From contig DASWMJ010000084.1 of the NCBI GenBank assembly GCA_036399775.1, positions 248,001 to 312,000 on the forward strand: a stretch of 64,000 bases of DNA, given 5' to 3'. Both the position numbers and the translations under genes were made by a program. Below, one piece after another: positions 8,625-17,712 of this stretch. The notes beneath the pieces were generated by a model. It worked only from the letters and a program-made list of their open reading frames with translations, was not told where the DNA came from and ran no database searches. The first letter of the stretch is position 1; each line of letters starts with the position of its first letter. Source of the DNA: JADMIH01 sp036399775 (GTDB lineage: Bacteria; Chloroflexota; Chloroflexia; QHBQ01; JADMIH01).

Positions 8625-11600
8625 TTAGCGCCTTACGCCGGGTATGTCGCAGCCTGGGAAGAAGGTGTTAGCTACAATCTTGGAGGTCTGGCCCCTCGTG
8701 GCTTTGGCGTTGGGCCGGAAATATGGCTTGTTGCCCGCCCCGCACGGTTCGCCTGCGCCGCCGCAATTGTAGCCTCCCATGATGCCCCGCGAAGCCAGGC
8801 GCTCTATCCACAGGTGGAACGTGCTGCCCACAGCCACATCCTCAAAGGTCTGCCCGGTTTGCGGGTCGCTATACCCCCTGGCCTCCGATACGATCTTGGA
8901 GATCTGGCCGCGTGTGGCATTGGCATTCGGCCTGAAGTAAGGCTTGCTGTCCGTACCGCACGGCTCGTTCTCTCCACCGCAGGGATAGCCTCCTATAATG
9001 CCCCTGCCCGCCATCCTCTCCACATACGGGTAAAAGGTGTTATGAGACGGCACGTCCTTGAAGGTCTGGCCGCCCACCGGGTCATTGAAACTTGCCGCGT
9101 TGGATACTATCTTGGATAGCTGCCCGCGTGTGATGTCGTTATTGGGGCGGAAGGTGTTGTCCGCGTAGCCCCCCATGACCCCCTTGCAGGCCAGACATCT
9201 CACGAACGAGTAGAAGGTGTTAGTAGGCGGAACGTCGCTGTACTCGACCAAGCACGCTACCGAGGTAAGAGTTGGTGATGCTATCGGCGTTGAAGTTGAC
9301 ACAGACGTTGATGTGGCAGTGGCTCCCGGCGGTGCTGTCGAAGTGGCTGTGGCCCCAGATGGTGCGGTTGATGTGGCTGTTGGTATTGATGAGGGTGTTG
9401 GCGAAGCTACGGCTGTCGGTGTGGACGTCGGAGGGGACAACGGAGAATGGTAGATCAACACGCGAGACCTGTCCAGATCGCCGATATATAGGTTGTCGAA
9501 CTCGTCGAATGTTGCCGAGAATGCCATAGAGTAGTAGTCATACAACAGGGCATCCGGCGTGGTTGACGGCCCCAGCGGATTGTTATACACGCCTGGGAAC
9601 CAGCCGGTGCCGGGGCTTTCAGGGAAGTAGGGATTGTACCCTACGACCATGCGGTTTTGAGAGTCGAAAGCCGGCTCCCAGCTCGCGGTGTTGGGGAAAA
9701 TCTTCGATGCTGGGGGAGCAAATATGACCTGGCTGTTATTGGTCGGGAAGAGATTGGCGTTGAATACGAGCAGCCTCCTGTTCCCATTGGCCTCAAGCGA
9801 GTGGTCAGAGACATAGAGGTTGCCGAGCCTGTCGAACGACAGCGAACCGGGCATGCAGAGCGTATCAGGCTGCGCTTGAGCAGGGTTAGGGGGCCAGGTT
9901 GTGCTGCGATTGCATAATGTACCGTTGATGTCCGTCTGCCCCAGGATTACATCCACGACAGGGTTTGTCAATGGGTTACGCACGCGGAATACCCGGTTTG
10001 TGTCGCGATTGCTTAGCCAGAGAAAGGCGTTGTCTGATGTCGGCAGGTGCCCCCAGAATGGCCCGCTTCCATTGATCTGGCCCCCGCCCAATACATTCAG
10101 CGGATATTGAATGGTTGCTACGCTCTGGGCACTTTGCGATAATGGCCGTTGGTATACCTCAATCTGTTCGGGCAACTGCCCATCGCCTTTCATGGTCCAG
10201 ATATAGCCATCGCTCACCTTCAAGTTGTAGCAGCACCCGTCCCTGTGCGAGGTGAAATCATTCACGCCACCGGCTACTCCGTCCGCTTGCTGTCCGCTGA
10301 CCAGGGACTGAGGATTGTTCCAGAAGAGCAATCGCCCGGCATCGGCTACCATCAGCTTATTATCGGCTATTGCCACCCCCGCGCCGGAGCCGAGACCGGA
10401 TGCGGTCATCTGGTTGCCTTGCCACACCACCCCGAAAAGCTGCTTGCTGGGGAAGTTACCGGGCGACCCCGGCTCAAACATCAGCACGTCGCCCCGGTAG
10501 TTCCCCGACCCTGAGCCGACCGCGATAAACTTGTTGCCCGGTGCGTCTATGCCGATCGAGCCTGTGGCGATGTAAAGCAGGTTGCCATCGTCTCTACGCC
10601 CTATGGTCTGCAACAAAGTCTGGCTATCTTCGTCCCACCGCTCGAAGGTGCTGTGCTGCTGGTTCATAATCCAGACGCCCGGCAGCGAAGGATCCAAATC
10701 AATGCCGGACGGCTGCCAGAATGGTTCCGGGTTCGGATTGGGGGGCAATGTCGGGCCGAATTTCCGCCCGTTCATATTAGTGGTGAATACCGGCTCGTAG
10801 ACCATTACGCGGTCATTCCCGTGGTCGGCTACGTATAACCACCCCCGGCTGCTGATACGCGCAGCCGAGGGGTCTCGCAGCCGGTTGAGGCTTGAGCCAG
10901 GAGCGCTGGATGTGAAGCTCGCCTGGCCGATCACCAGGTCGGCGGTGTGCGACCCGGCGGGGAACCGCAATACCCTGTTGTTGCCACTGTCAACCACCCA
11001 GATGTTGCCCTGGGAATCTACGTCTACGCCTGCCGTCCAGTTATTGCTGTTTCCCCAGGTAAAGCAGAGCGTGGTCGCGTTGGGCGTGCCCTGGCCCTTG
11101 TTGCACCTGTTGCCCGTGAAGTTGTCCTGGCCCCACACGTCATCGGCTACCTGGTCCGTAGCGAAGGGCTGGTTGTACTTCAAAACTCGGCTATTGAAAA
11201 AGTCGGTTACGTACAGGTTACCGGCGCCGTCTATCGCCATGCTTGAGCCGGAGCCGCCCTCCGTAATGCTAAGCTGGCTCTCTATCTGGCCGCAAAGAGA
11301 AGACGCGCTGGCGGGAGCGCGATTGGGGTAGTTCTGGTAGGCGGAATCGCCGTTGCACCCGGCATGCGACATATCGGGTTGGCCGATCACAATATCGGCG
11401 GAGCAGTTTAGCGGGTCGCCAGGCCGGGCAAGGCAATCGGCAAGGTTGAAGCCGAGGATGCGATTGTTACCGGAGTCGTACACATATAGCTTATTGGCTG
11501 TGCTGGTTCTATCAACGATAGTGCCGTGCGCCCAGAATAGCTTGTTGGAGGTCGTGGTAAAAGGGTTGATGTCGGAGAAGCGGGGTTTGCCGATGATAAC

Positions 11601-11897
11601 GTCCGCCCACAGGTCGCCCGGCACGCCACGCACGACCGGGGGCAATGCGCGTGGGAACTGCCTGTACGGGTCTGCTTTCATTAGCTCATCTGGACTATTG
11701 GGCACCGGCGGGAAGATACCGAGATGCTCGTCAGCTAGCGCCGTCGGCCTGGCATCCTGCTTGCCCGCAGGATAACCGGCAGCCCGCGCCGCGCTCATTG
11801 GCGTGCCCGCGACCCCATCTGCCGCTATCACCATAGCGAACACCACACTGACAGCCATGAGTAAAGCGAAGAGACGAACGTGACGTACAGTGGGCAT
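8625..11897 (-). CDS. NHL-like beta-propeller surface protein with SLH modules
   Basis: A 1090-residue exported protein. The ATG at 11897 is chosen because CTGGAGATAGGA precedes it and a signal peptide (MPTVRHVRLFALLMAV) begins there; an in-frame upstream start is less likely. The body carries at least eight NHL-type motifs such as LYVYDSGNNRILGF, IWVVDSGNNRVLRF and LYVADHGNDRVMVY, alternating with VIGQ segments. This suggests one or more beta-propellers that bind ligands rather than catalyse. A Thr/Pro/Ser linker leads to three SLH modules, the last ending ANTFFPGC. These modules are almost identical to those of the unrelated-headed protein at 30633. It converges with the sialidase-like gene across the terminator at 8575. 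Confidence 0.82.
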   Translation of the reverse strand: MPTVRHVRLFALLMAVSVVFAMVIAADGVAGTPMSAARAAGYPAGKQDARPTALADEHLGIFPPVPNSPDELMKADPYRQFPRALPPVVRGVPGDLWADVIIGKPRFSDINPFTTTSNKLFWAHGTIVDRTSTANKLYVYDSGNNRILGFNLADCLARPGDPLNCSADIVIGQPDMSHAGCNGDSAYQNYPNRAPASASSLCGQIESQLSITEGGSGSSMAIDGAGNLYVTDFFNSRVLKYNQPFATDQVADDVWGQDNFTGNRCNKGQGTPNATTLCFTWGNSNNWTAGVDVDSQGNIWVVDSGNNRVLRFPAGSHTADLVIGQASFTSSAPGSSLNRLRDPSAARISSRGWLYVADHGNDRVMVYEPVFTTNMNGRKFGPTLPPNPNPEPFWQPSGIDLDPSLPGVWIMNQQHSTFERWDEDSQTLLQTIGRRDDGNLLYIATGSIGIDAPGNKFIAVGSGSGNYRGDVLMFEPGSPGNFPSKQLFGVVWQGNQMTASGLGSGAGVAIADNKLMVADAGRLLFWNNPQSLVSGQQADGVAGGVNDFTSHRDGCCYNLKVSDGYIWTMKGDGQLPEQIEVYQRPLSQSAQSVATIQYPLNVLGGGQINGSGPFWGHLPTSDNAFLWLSNRDTNRVFRVRNPLTNPVVDVILGQTDINGTLCNRSTTWPPNPAQAQPDTLCMPGSLSFDRLGNLYVSDHSLEANGNRRLLVFNANLFPTNNSQVIFAPPASKIFPNTASWEPAFDSQNRMVVGYNPYFPESPGTGWFPGVYNNPLGPSTTPDALLYDYYSMAFSATFDEFDNLYIGDLDRSRVLIYHSPLSPPTSTPTAVASPTPSSIPTATSTAPSGATATSTAPPGATATSTSVSTSTPIASPTLTSVACLVEYSDVPPTNTFYSFVRCLACKGVMGGYADNTFRPNNDITRGQLSKIVSNAASFNDPVGGQTFKDVPSHNTFYPYVERMAGRGIIGGYPCGGENEPCGTDSKPYFRPNANATRGQISKIVSEARGYSDPQTGQTFEDVAVGSTFHLWIERLASRGIMGGYNCGGAGEPCGAGNKPYFRPNAKATRGQTSKIVANTFFPGCDIPGVRR

Positions 11898-12247
11898 TCC
11901 TATCTCCAGCAGATTTCGATAGACGAGGACAATATCGAGCCGGGTCCTCTGCATAGCACTTGCGCCGCGCGATGCAGAAAACCAGGCAATAAGCTATCAC
12001 CGGCTCTATTACAAGGGTGCCAAAAAGATGCCGTAGTAGACGCCAGAAATTAGTGTCTCACTCCAGCGAACCAATACTACCACATTACGGAGGGATAACG
12101 CAACTGATATACGACGTACAGGAGCAGAGCCTATTTATTCTAACCAAAATGGACCCCCGCAAGGGTCCATCCTGGCTTACAAATCAAACTATAACTAAAA
12201 ACGCTCAAACATTTCTTGTTACCAATGATTCGTGGTCCCTGACTGAA
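11898..12247. other. Intergenic region between two SLH-protein genes
   Basis: This 350-bp gap contains a terminator for the upstream minus-strand gene (12141-12170). No coding sequence, repeat array or consensus promoter was convincing in the remainder; the promoter of the NHL-like gene presumably lies between 11920 and 12140. Confidence 0.5.
12141..12170 (-). terminator. Intrinsic terminator of the SBBP-repeat gene
   Basis: ATGGACCC (12149-12156) pairs with GGGTCCAT (12163-12170) over a 6-nt loop; on the minus strand the stem is followed by TTTTGG. A matching TGGACCC/GGGTCCA hairpin follows the glycoside hydrolase gene at 15329-15348. Confidence 0.6.
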
Positions 12248-15130
12248 CTACCTCTCCTCTTTCGGTTTAGTGACTTGCGCCGGTGGCTGGCACTCCGGGA
12301 AGAAGCTGTTTGCTACTATCTTGGCCGATTGGCCCCTGGTGACGTTGCTTGCGGGGCGGTAGTAGGGGCGATTGAGTGGAGCTACGCATGGCTCGCCCTC
12401 CCCGCCGCATGGGTGTCCGGAGATTATGCCTTCTACCGCCATCCCCTCTATCCACTCGTAGAATGGGTAAGTGGGCGGCACGTCCTCAAATGTCTGCGAC
12501 CCCAGGGGCGGCGCGACCACCCCCGCCGCTATTGACACGATCTTGCTCGTCTGGGCCCGCGTCACGTCGGTATTCGGCCTGAAGTATGGCCTGCTTTCGG
12601 GCGCTACGCACGGCTCGTTGGCCTCCCCACAAGGATACCCGCCAATGATGCCCCTGGAAGCTAATCTCTCGATGAAGGGGTAGAAGGCGCTCCCCGGTGG
12701 CACGTCCTCGAACGTCTGGTTGGTGTGCGTCTCGCTCAGCCCCGCCGCGTTCGAGACCATTTTGGCAAGCTGGCCCCTGGTCACGGAGCTATTCGGCCTG
12801 AACGTGCCGTCCGCGTAACCCTGGACGTTCCCCCGGCACGCCATACAATGTATTGCGTCATAGAAAGTGCTGCCCTGGGGCACGTCGGTGAAGCTAATCG
12901 CGCACGGTTCCACAATTTTGAACACTACCGCGTCAAGCCCACCGGCATTCGCCTGCTGGAACGCATTCCCAGTCGGGAAATCCAGTGACGTAGCCTGCCC
13001 CGCCACCACCGCGTTGCCGAGCGGGTCGAGCGCCAGGCCATAGCCGTAGTCGTTGCCGCTCCCGCCCAGGTAGGTGGAGTAGCCGAACGAAGCGCCGCCC
13101 GCGTTTATCTTGCTGATAAACGCATCATCGCCGCCGTTGCTGGCTGGTTGCAGGGCGTTTACGGCTGCGAAGTTGGTGGAGCTTGTCAGCCCCGTAAAGT
13201 AGAAATTGCCGTGCGCGTCCGCCGCCACCCCATACCCGCCGTCGTAGCTGCCGTTGCCACCCAGGTAAGTGGAATAGACCAGCCCCGAACCCTGGCTGTT
13301 CAACAGCGTAGCATACGAGTCGGTCCTGCCGCCGTTGGCAGGCTGCAACGGGTTGAGTGTAGGGAAGTCGGTAGAGCTTGTGTACCCGGTGAGCGCCGCC
13401 TCCCCCTCGCTTGACACCGCTATCGCCCAACCTTGCTCGCCGCCGCTACCGCCCAGGTAGGTCGAATAGACCAGTTGCTGCCCGTCGTGGCTTACCTTGG
13501 CCGCGATAGCGTCGTGGTTGCCGCCGTGATTGGTCGGCTGGAAGGCGTTGGCGGTAGGGAAGTCCGTAGAGATGCTATGCCCTGCAAGGTAGGCGTTGCC
13601 GTCGTGGTCCAGGGCGATGCCGAGCGCCCCATCGCGCAGGCTGCCGCCCAGGTAAGTTGAGTAAACCAGGGCCGATCCCGCCGCATTCACCCTGGTCACG
13701 AAAGCATCCTCAACACCGGCCATGCTCGCCTGCAAGGGGCTGGCTGTGGGGAAGTCGGTGGAGTCGGTGATGCCCGTTACGAACGCATTCTCTTCCCCAT
13801 CCACCGCTATGCCCCACCCCTCGTCGCGCCCGCTCCCGCCCAGGTATGTGGAGTAGTCCAGCGCGCTCCCATCCGCGTTCAGCCGGGCTACGAACACGTC
13901 TTTGCCCCCGGCATTGACAGGTTGGTACGCGCTACTCAAAGGGAAATTCGTAGAGTTGCTGTAGCCCGTGACGTAGGCGTTACCCTCGCGGTCCACAGCG
14001 ATTGCCCAGCCCTCATCTTCGCCGCTCCCACCCAGGTAGGTGGCATACAGCAGGTGCGTGCCGGTGGGGTCGAGCTTCGCTACGAACGCATCGCGGCGTC
14101 CACCTCCATAGCCCGGCTGGTAAGGGTCCACAGAGGGGAAGTTGGCCGAGACTGTCAGCCCCGTCACATACGTATTCCCCTGGCTGTCCACCGCCACACC
14201 CGTGCCCGCATCCTGCAAATCGCCACCCAGGTACGTAGAGTAGTCCAACTCCGGGTCCAACACCAGGGGCAAAGTATGATCGTAGCGTCCAAGCGCGAAG
14301 CCAACGCTGCCATCCCCCGCAACCACATAGCGCGCTTCCACAGGCACCCTCACCCCACCTACCTCCTGCCAGGCGACGGGAGCAGCTTCCACGAGTGCTG
14401 AGTTTCCATCTTCAAGCCCTGACCCCTGATCCCTTATACCTGGCCCCTGGATCGCAACTTGCAGGTTGCCTTGTGGGTCTACAACTAAGTTTTGCGCGCC
14501 ATCGTAGCGCCACTTGATCAGGTTGGGGTCTGCCTGGGGAGCTACTGTGTAGGTGCCTTTGAGTCCGCGCGAGTCATTGCCCGCGTAGCTGAGGTCCACG
14601 CCTGGGTAGAGGCCCTTGTACGTTATCCCGCCGTAGGTGGGCAGGCCGGTATGCCACCCGAAAGGGTCGTCCCCCAGCAGGTAGCTAACCCTGGCAGGGA
14701 GTGCGGTGCCCGCGATGAGAGCCACCTGTGGGCTTGCTCCTATGAATTGGAGGCGTAGTACGGTGGCATGCTCTTGAATTACCGCCAGTTGTCCCTTGCC
14801 GGTTGGCGGGGCTGTGAGTTGGGGCTGCGGTGCTATGGGTTGCGCGAGCGACATTACCACTTCAGAGGGCGCGAATTGGAGCGTCCCGCCCGGCATGCGT
14901 GCCAGGAAGCGTGCCGCATGTCCGGCCTGTCCCATGTTAGGCTCGAAGGCTAGAGGGAAATCGCCGTCTCGTAAGCGGCGCGGCGTGGAAGTAGAAGTCG
15001 AGACCCTTGACGTGGATAGAGGGAGCGTGGGGAGGAGAGAAAGAGAAGCAGCCCCCGCAAGCATCGCCGTCAGCGCGAGCGCGGTCATAGCGTGCAGCCG
15101 CCATTTCGGTCTAACCGATGCGGCTAGCAT
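12248..15130 (-). CDS. Seven-repeat SBBP beta-propeller surface protein with SLH modules
   Basis: A 960-residue exported protein of the SBBP (seven-bladed beta-propeller repeat) type. After the signal peptide, residues about 35-290 form an N-terminal domain (FEPNMGQ, FLARMPGG, YKGLYPGVDLSY) commonly seen ahead of SBBP repeats. Exactly seven repeats of the type YSTYLGGSG-DEGWGIAVD-GNAYVTG-TSSTDFPT follow, enough for one seven-bladed propeller. Three SLH modules with GYPCG and EPC cysteines end in FFPECQP and a short charged tail. The ATG at 15130 is preferred because GGGAGA precedes it by 6 bases; an ATG at 15148 is in frame but lacks such a site. Residues about 225-242 (14405-14455) are encoded by heptad-repeat DNA. 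Confidence 0.85.
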   Translation of the reverse strand: MLAASVRPKWRLHAMTALALTAMLAGAASLSLLPTLPLSTSRVSTSTSTPRRLRDGDFPLAFEPNMGQAGHAARFLARMPGGTLQFAPSEVVMSLAQPIAPQPQLTAPPTGKGQLAVIQEHATVLRLQFIGASPQVALIAGTALPARVSYLLGDDPFGWHTGLPTYGGITYKGLYPGVDLSYAGNDSRGLKGTYTVAPQADPNLIKWRYDGAQNLVVDPQGNLQVAIQGPGIRDQGSGLEDGNSALVEAAPVAWQEVGGVRVPVEARYVVAGDGSVGFALGRYDHTLPLVLDPELDYSTYLGGDLQDAGTGVAVDSQGNTYVTGLTVSANFPSVDPYQPGYGGGRRDAFVAKLDPTGTHLLYATYLGGSGEDEGWAIAVDREGNAYVTGYSNSTNFPLSSAYQPVNAGGKDVFVARLNADGSALDYSTYLGGSGRDEGWGIAVDGEENAFVTGITDSTDFPTASPLQASMAGVEDAFVTRVNAAGSALVYSTYLGGSLRDGALGIALDHDGNAYLAGHSISTDFPTANAFQPTNHGGNHDAIAAKVSHDGQQLVYSTYLGGSGGEQGWAIAVSSEGEAALTGYTSSTDFPTLNPLQPANGGRTDSYATLLNSQGSGLVYSTYLGGNGSYDGGYGVAADAHGNFYFTGLTSSTNFAAVNALQPASNGGDDAFISKINAGGASFGYSTYLGGSGNDYGYGLALDPLGNAVVAGQATSLDFPTGNAFQQANAGGLDAVVFKIVEPCAISFTDVPQGSTFYDAIHCMACRGNVQGYADGTFRPNSSVTRGQLAKMVSNAAGLSETHTNQTFEDVPPGSAFYPFIERLASRGIIGGYPCGEANEPCVAPESRPYFRPNTDVTRAQTSKIVSIAAGVVAPPLGSQTFEDVPPTYPFYEWIEGMAVEGIISGHPCGGEGEPCVAPLNRPYYRPASNVTRGQSAKIVANSFFPECQPPAQVTKPKEER
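14405..14455. repeat. Heptad repeat lying in frame inside the SBBP gene
   Basis: Units such as CCTGACC, CCTGATC and CCTGGCC occur in succession and translate on the minus strand as a GPGIRDQGSG stretch. The same units form intergenic arrays at 41057-41235 and 45680-45754. Confidence 0.6.
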
Positions 15131-15468
15131 ATATTTTCTCCCTTTCATTTACGGGAAAGTTGTCAATTCGGAGATTACCGGATGGCCTCGACATGAATAG
15201 AGCTTGGGCGGCACCTCTCCTAAAGCAATCTACGGTAAGGGTTACAGTGACCAGGGACCAGGGACCAGTGGTTAGGGGTTAGGGGTTAGGGCGTGCTATT
15301 TTCATGCTCTAATGAGTTGTAATGAAAATGGACCCATACGAGGGTCCACTTTCATCATATTTCAGGTTTTACCAGGAATGTCCAGGCATTTCTTCTGATC
15401 CCTGGTCACCGGTCACTGACCACTGACCACTGACCACTGACCACTGACCACTGACCACTGACCACTGG
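15131..15468. repeat. Inverted heptad arrays and terminator between two surface-protein genes
   Basis: This 338-bp gap holds GGACCAG and GGGTTAG units at 15248-15299 and a long run of TGACCAC units at about 15405-15466, roughly inverted around the terminator at 15329-15348. The array touches the 3' end of the glycoside hydrolase gene, and the TCA at 15469-15471 (its TGA stop) belongs to a GGTCACT unit. No gene is seen here. Confidence 0.75.
15323..15350 (-). terminator. Terminator-like hairpin after the glycoside hydrolase gene
   Basis: TGGACCC (15329-15335) and GGGTCCA (15342-15348) form a 7-bp stem with a 6-nt loop, followed on the minus strand by TTTTCATT. It is nearly the same hairpin as at 12141-12170. 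Confidence 0.55.
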
Positions 15469-17553
15469 TCACTTATTCTGTGCATTCCACTCCTGGGCGT
15501 ACTTCTGCACGGCGAAGTAGGAGGGGCGCTTGCTGCCGTCGCGGCGGATGATTCCCCAGGCTATGCGCTCGTCCGTCGGGTCCGTTGCGATGCTGGGCAG
15601 GGCGAAATTCAACTGGAAGAGGAGCATCGGCCCCATCCAGGGGTACTGGTCGCGGCCCATGCGGAAGGCGCGGCCTATGTAGTCGGCCTGCTCCTCCTCG
15701 CTGTTCTGCGCCGAATATTCAAACCCCTTCGCAGGCGTGGTCGTGCTGGACCAGCCGAACTCGGTCAGCCACATCTGCTTCTCGGCATCTCCATTCTCCA
15801 CCATCACCTGGCGTAGCTGCTCGATGCGCTTGAAGTAGAAGCTGGGGTGGTTGTTCCAGCCGGGGCCGGGGCCGGGCTTGTCGGGGTACATAGTGTCGGG
15901 CGGGTTGGCGTTGGAGCCGGGGTGCGCGCCCAGCACGTCGAAGTAGCCCCTCAGCTCCCCGCCGTTGTAGGCATAGAGACGGCGCAAGAACACCAGATCG
16001 TCCACCGCCAGGTTAGGGTTGTTCACGCCCGTCGGGGTGAGGGGGGCCGAGATGATGATGGCGCTGGGGTCCACCGCCTTCACCGCCGTGTAGCCTTCCT
16101 TGAGTAGCGCGGCGTACCGGGCGGCCACCACATATTTGCCCGCCTCCTGCGCCAAGTTAGGCTCGTTCCATATCTGGTAGCCCGCCACCTTGCCCTTGTA
16201 CCGCTTGGCGGCCTCCGACATGAAGTGCCCGAAGTCGGAGGGATTGACCGGGTAGGTTATCTTGTCCACCCCGGCGGGCCACGTCCAGGGCGGCGAATGC
16301 ACCGGGTGGAGGATGACCTTGATGCCCGCCTTATTGAGAGCGTCAATCGCGCCGTCTATCTTATCCCACCTGAATTTACCCTTCTCGGTCTCAAGCTGGT
16401 ACCAGGAGAACTGGTGGAGCGCCCACTTGGTGCCCAGGTCGCTCATCCAGGTAGTGACCTGCCCCTCCATCGGCTTCTGGTCGTAAATCCAGACGTTGAG
16501 ACCGGGCGCGGCGTGCGGCCCCGAAAGCATAGGGTAATGCTGCGGGCCGGATGAGATGCCGGTCTGCCGGATACCGAAAGCGTTGGCGGGCGCGGGCGGC
16601 TTGGCACCCACTACCCTATCGTAGCGGAACTTGCCCAACTGAGAGAGCAGCACGTCGTAAGGCGGTTGGTTCTCAGGGTGTAGCTCGAACACGGCCCGCT
16701 CGAAATATTGCACGCGGTAGGTCTTGCCGTCTAGCTCATTCTTCTCCATGAACTCTTCGGAGATGGGAAAGCCCTGCTGGGACAGCCCACCGTTCTTGTT
16801 CCAGTAGTCGAGGAACTTGCCGCCCACGCGCTTGCCCGTCTCCTTGAACTGCACCGAGCCTGCTGAGTTGTTGGCCTGCTGGTTAGGCGCCCCATTGGGA
16901 TACTTGCGCTTATAGTCGAAATTGCCCAGGAGGGAGAGGAGCACGTCGAAGGGAGGCGCGTTCTCAGGGTGCAATTCGAACACGGCCCGCTCGAAATATT
17001 GCACCGTGTATACTTTGCCGTCGGTATCTGACTTCTCCTGCATCTCCTCGGAGACCGGGAAGCCCTGCTGGGGGAGACCGCCGTGCGCGTTCCAATACTC
17101 GTAGAACTTGCCGCGCATCGTCTTGCCGGTCTCGGCGAAAGTGGTGGCGATCTTGGCGGGTGAGGCGTTGTTTGAGCCGCCCACTATCACGCGCCCCACC
17201 ATAGAGGGGTGGAACTCGCAGAAATACTCGTACCTGCCCGGCCTGTTGAACTTCATCGCCCACGTCTCGCCCTTGCGCTTCTCCGGCGACACGTTCAGCT
17301 CCGGCCCTTCGGTGATGGCGACGTTGTGGCTCTCCGCGTCGAAGTTGGTCCACGACACGCTATCGCCCACCGCCACGTTCACCGTCTCCTGTACAAACTT
17401 GTAGTCCCTCATCTCCACCTTCGTCTCGGCGGCGGACGCGGGTTGAGTGGTGGCAGGCAAACCGGCAAAGCCCATGAGTGGCGTAAGCATCACCGCGACG
17501 AGAGTGGCGCGCCACAGCCAGGAGTTGGAGGCTCTCTTTGGTGTTCTAATCAC
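15469..17553 (-). CDS. Secreted cupredoxin / surface repeat / clan GH-A glycoside hydrolase fusion
   Basis: A 694-residue exported protein with three parts. After a signal peptide (1-41) a cupredoxin domain (about 45-126) has candidate type-1 copper ligands His in ESHNVAI and Cys, His, Met in YFCEFHPSM. Two copies of the roughly 75-residue repeat follow (about 133-207 and 225-303, VQYFERAVFELHPEN), the same repeat as in the proteins at 3209 and 4399. Residues about 320-694 form a (beta/alpha)8 glycoside hydrolase of clan GH-A: IWNEPN near 461 would carry the acid/base Glu and WLTEFGWS near 598 the nucleophile. The substrate cannot be read from sequence. The start is GTG at 17553 with AGAAGGAG eight bases upstream. 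The stop is inside a heptad repeat. Confidence 0.83.
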   Translation of the reverse strand: MIRTPKRASNSWLWRATLVAVMLTPLMGFAGLPATTQPASAAETKVEMRDYKFVQETVNVAVGDSVSWTNFDAESHNVAITEGPELNVSPEKRKGETWAMKFNRPGRYEYFCEFHPSMVGRVIVGGSNNASPAKIATTFAETGKTMRGKFYEYWNAHGGLPQQGFPVSEEMQEKSDTDGKVYTVQYFERAVFELHPENAPPFDVLLSLLGNFDYKRKYPNGAPNQQANNSAGSVQFKETGKRVGGKFLDYWNKNGGLSQQGFPISEEFMEKNELDGKTYRVQYFERAVFELHPENQPPYDVLLSQLGKFRYDRVVGAKPPAPANAFGIRQTGISSGPQHYPMLSGPHAAPGLNVWIYDQKPMEGQVTTWMSDLGTKWALHQFSWYQLETEKGKFRWDKIDGAIDALNKAGIKVILHPVHSPPWTWPAGVDKITYPVNPSDFGHFMSEAAKRYKGKVAGYQIWNEPNLAQEAGKYVVAARYAALLKEGYTAVKAVDPSAIIISAPLTPTGVNNPNLAVDDLVFLRRLYAYNGGELRGYFDVLGAHPGSNANPPDTMYPDKPGPGPGWNNHPSFYFKRIEQLRQVMVENGDAEKQMWLTEFGWSSTTTPAKGFEYSAQNSEEEQADYIGRAFRMGRDQYPWMGPMLLFQLNFALPSIATDPTDERIAWGIIRRDGSKRPSYFAVQKYAQEWNAQNK

Positions 17554-17712
17554 ATTATGCTCCTTCTAGCTTGGGGAGATAGCTGGGGTGTCTATAAGTC
17601 GCATGGAAGCACCGTCACGTCGCGCATTTGGACGTGATGAAATTATATACGATGGTGGGGTACAGGGGCTAGATAAACAGCGATGGAGTAAGGTAAGAGA
17701 AGGACAACCAGA

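Noticed and set aside
15405..15470. Possible CRISPR array
   Set aside because: Direct 7-bp repeats have no spacers between them and no cas genes are near.
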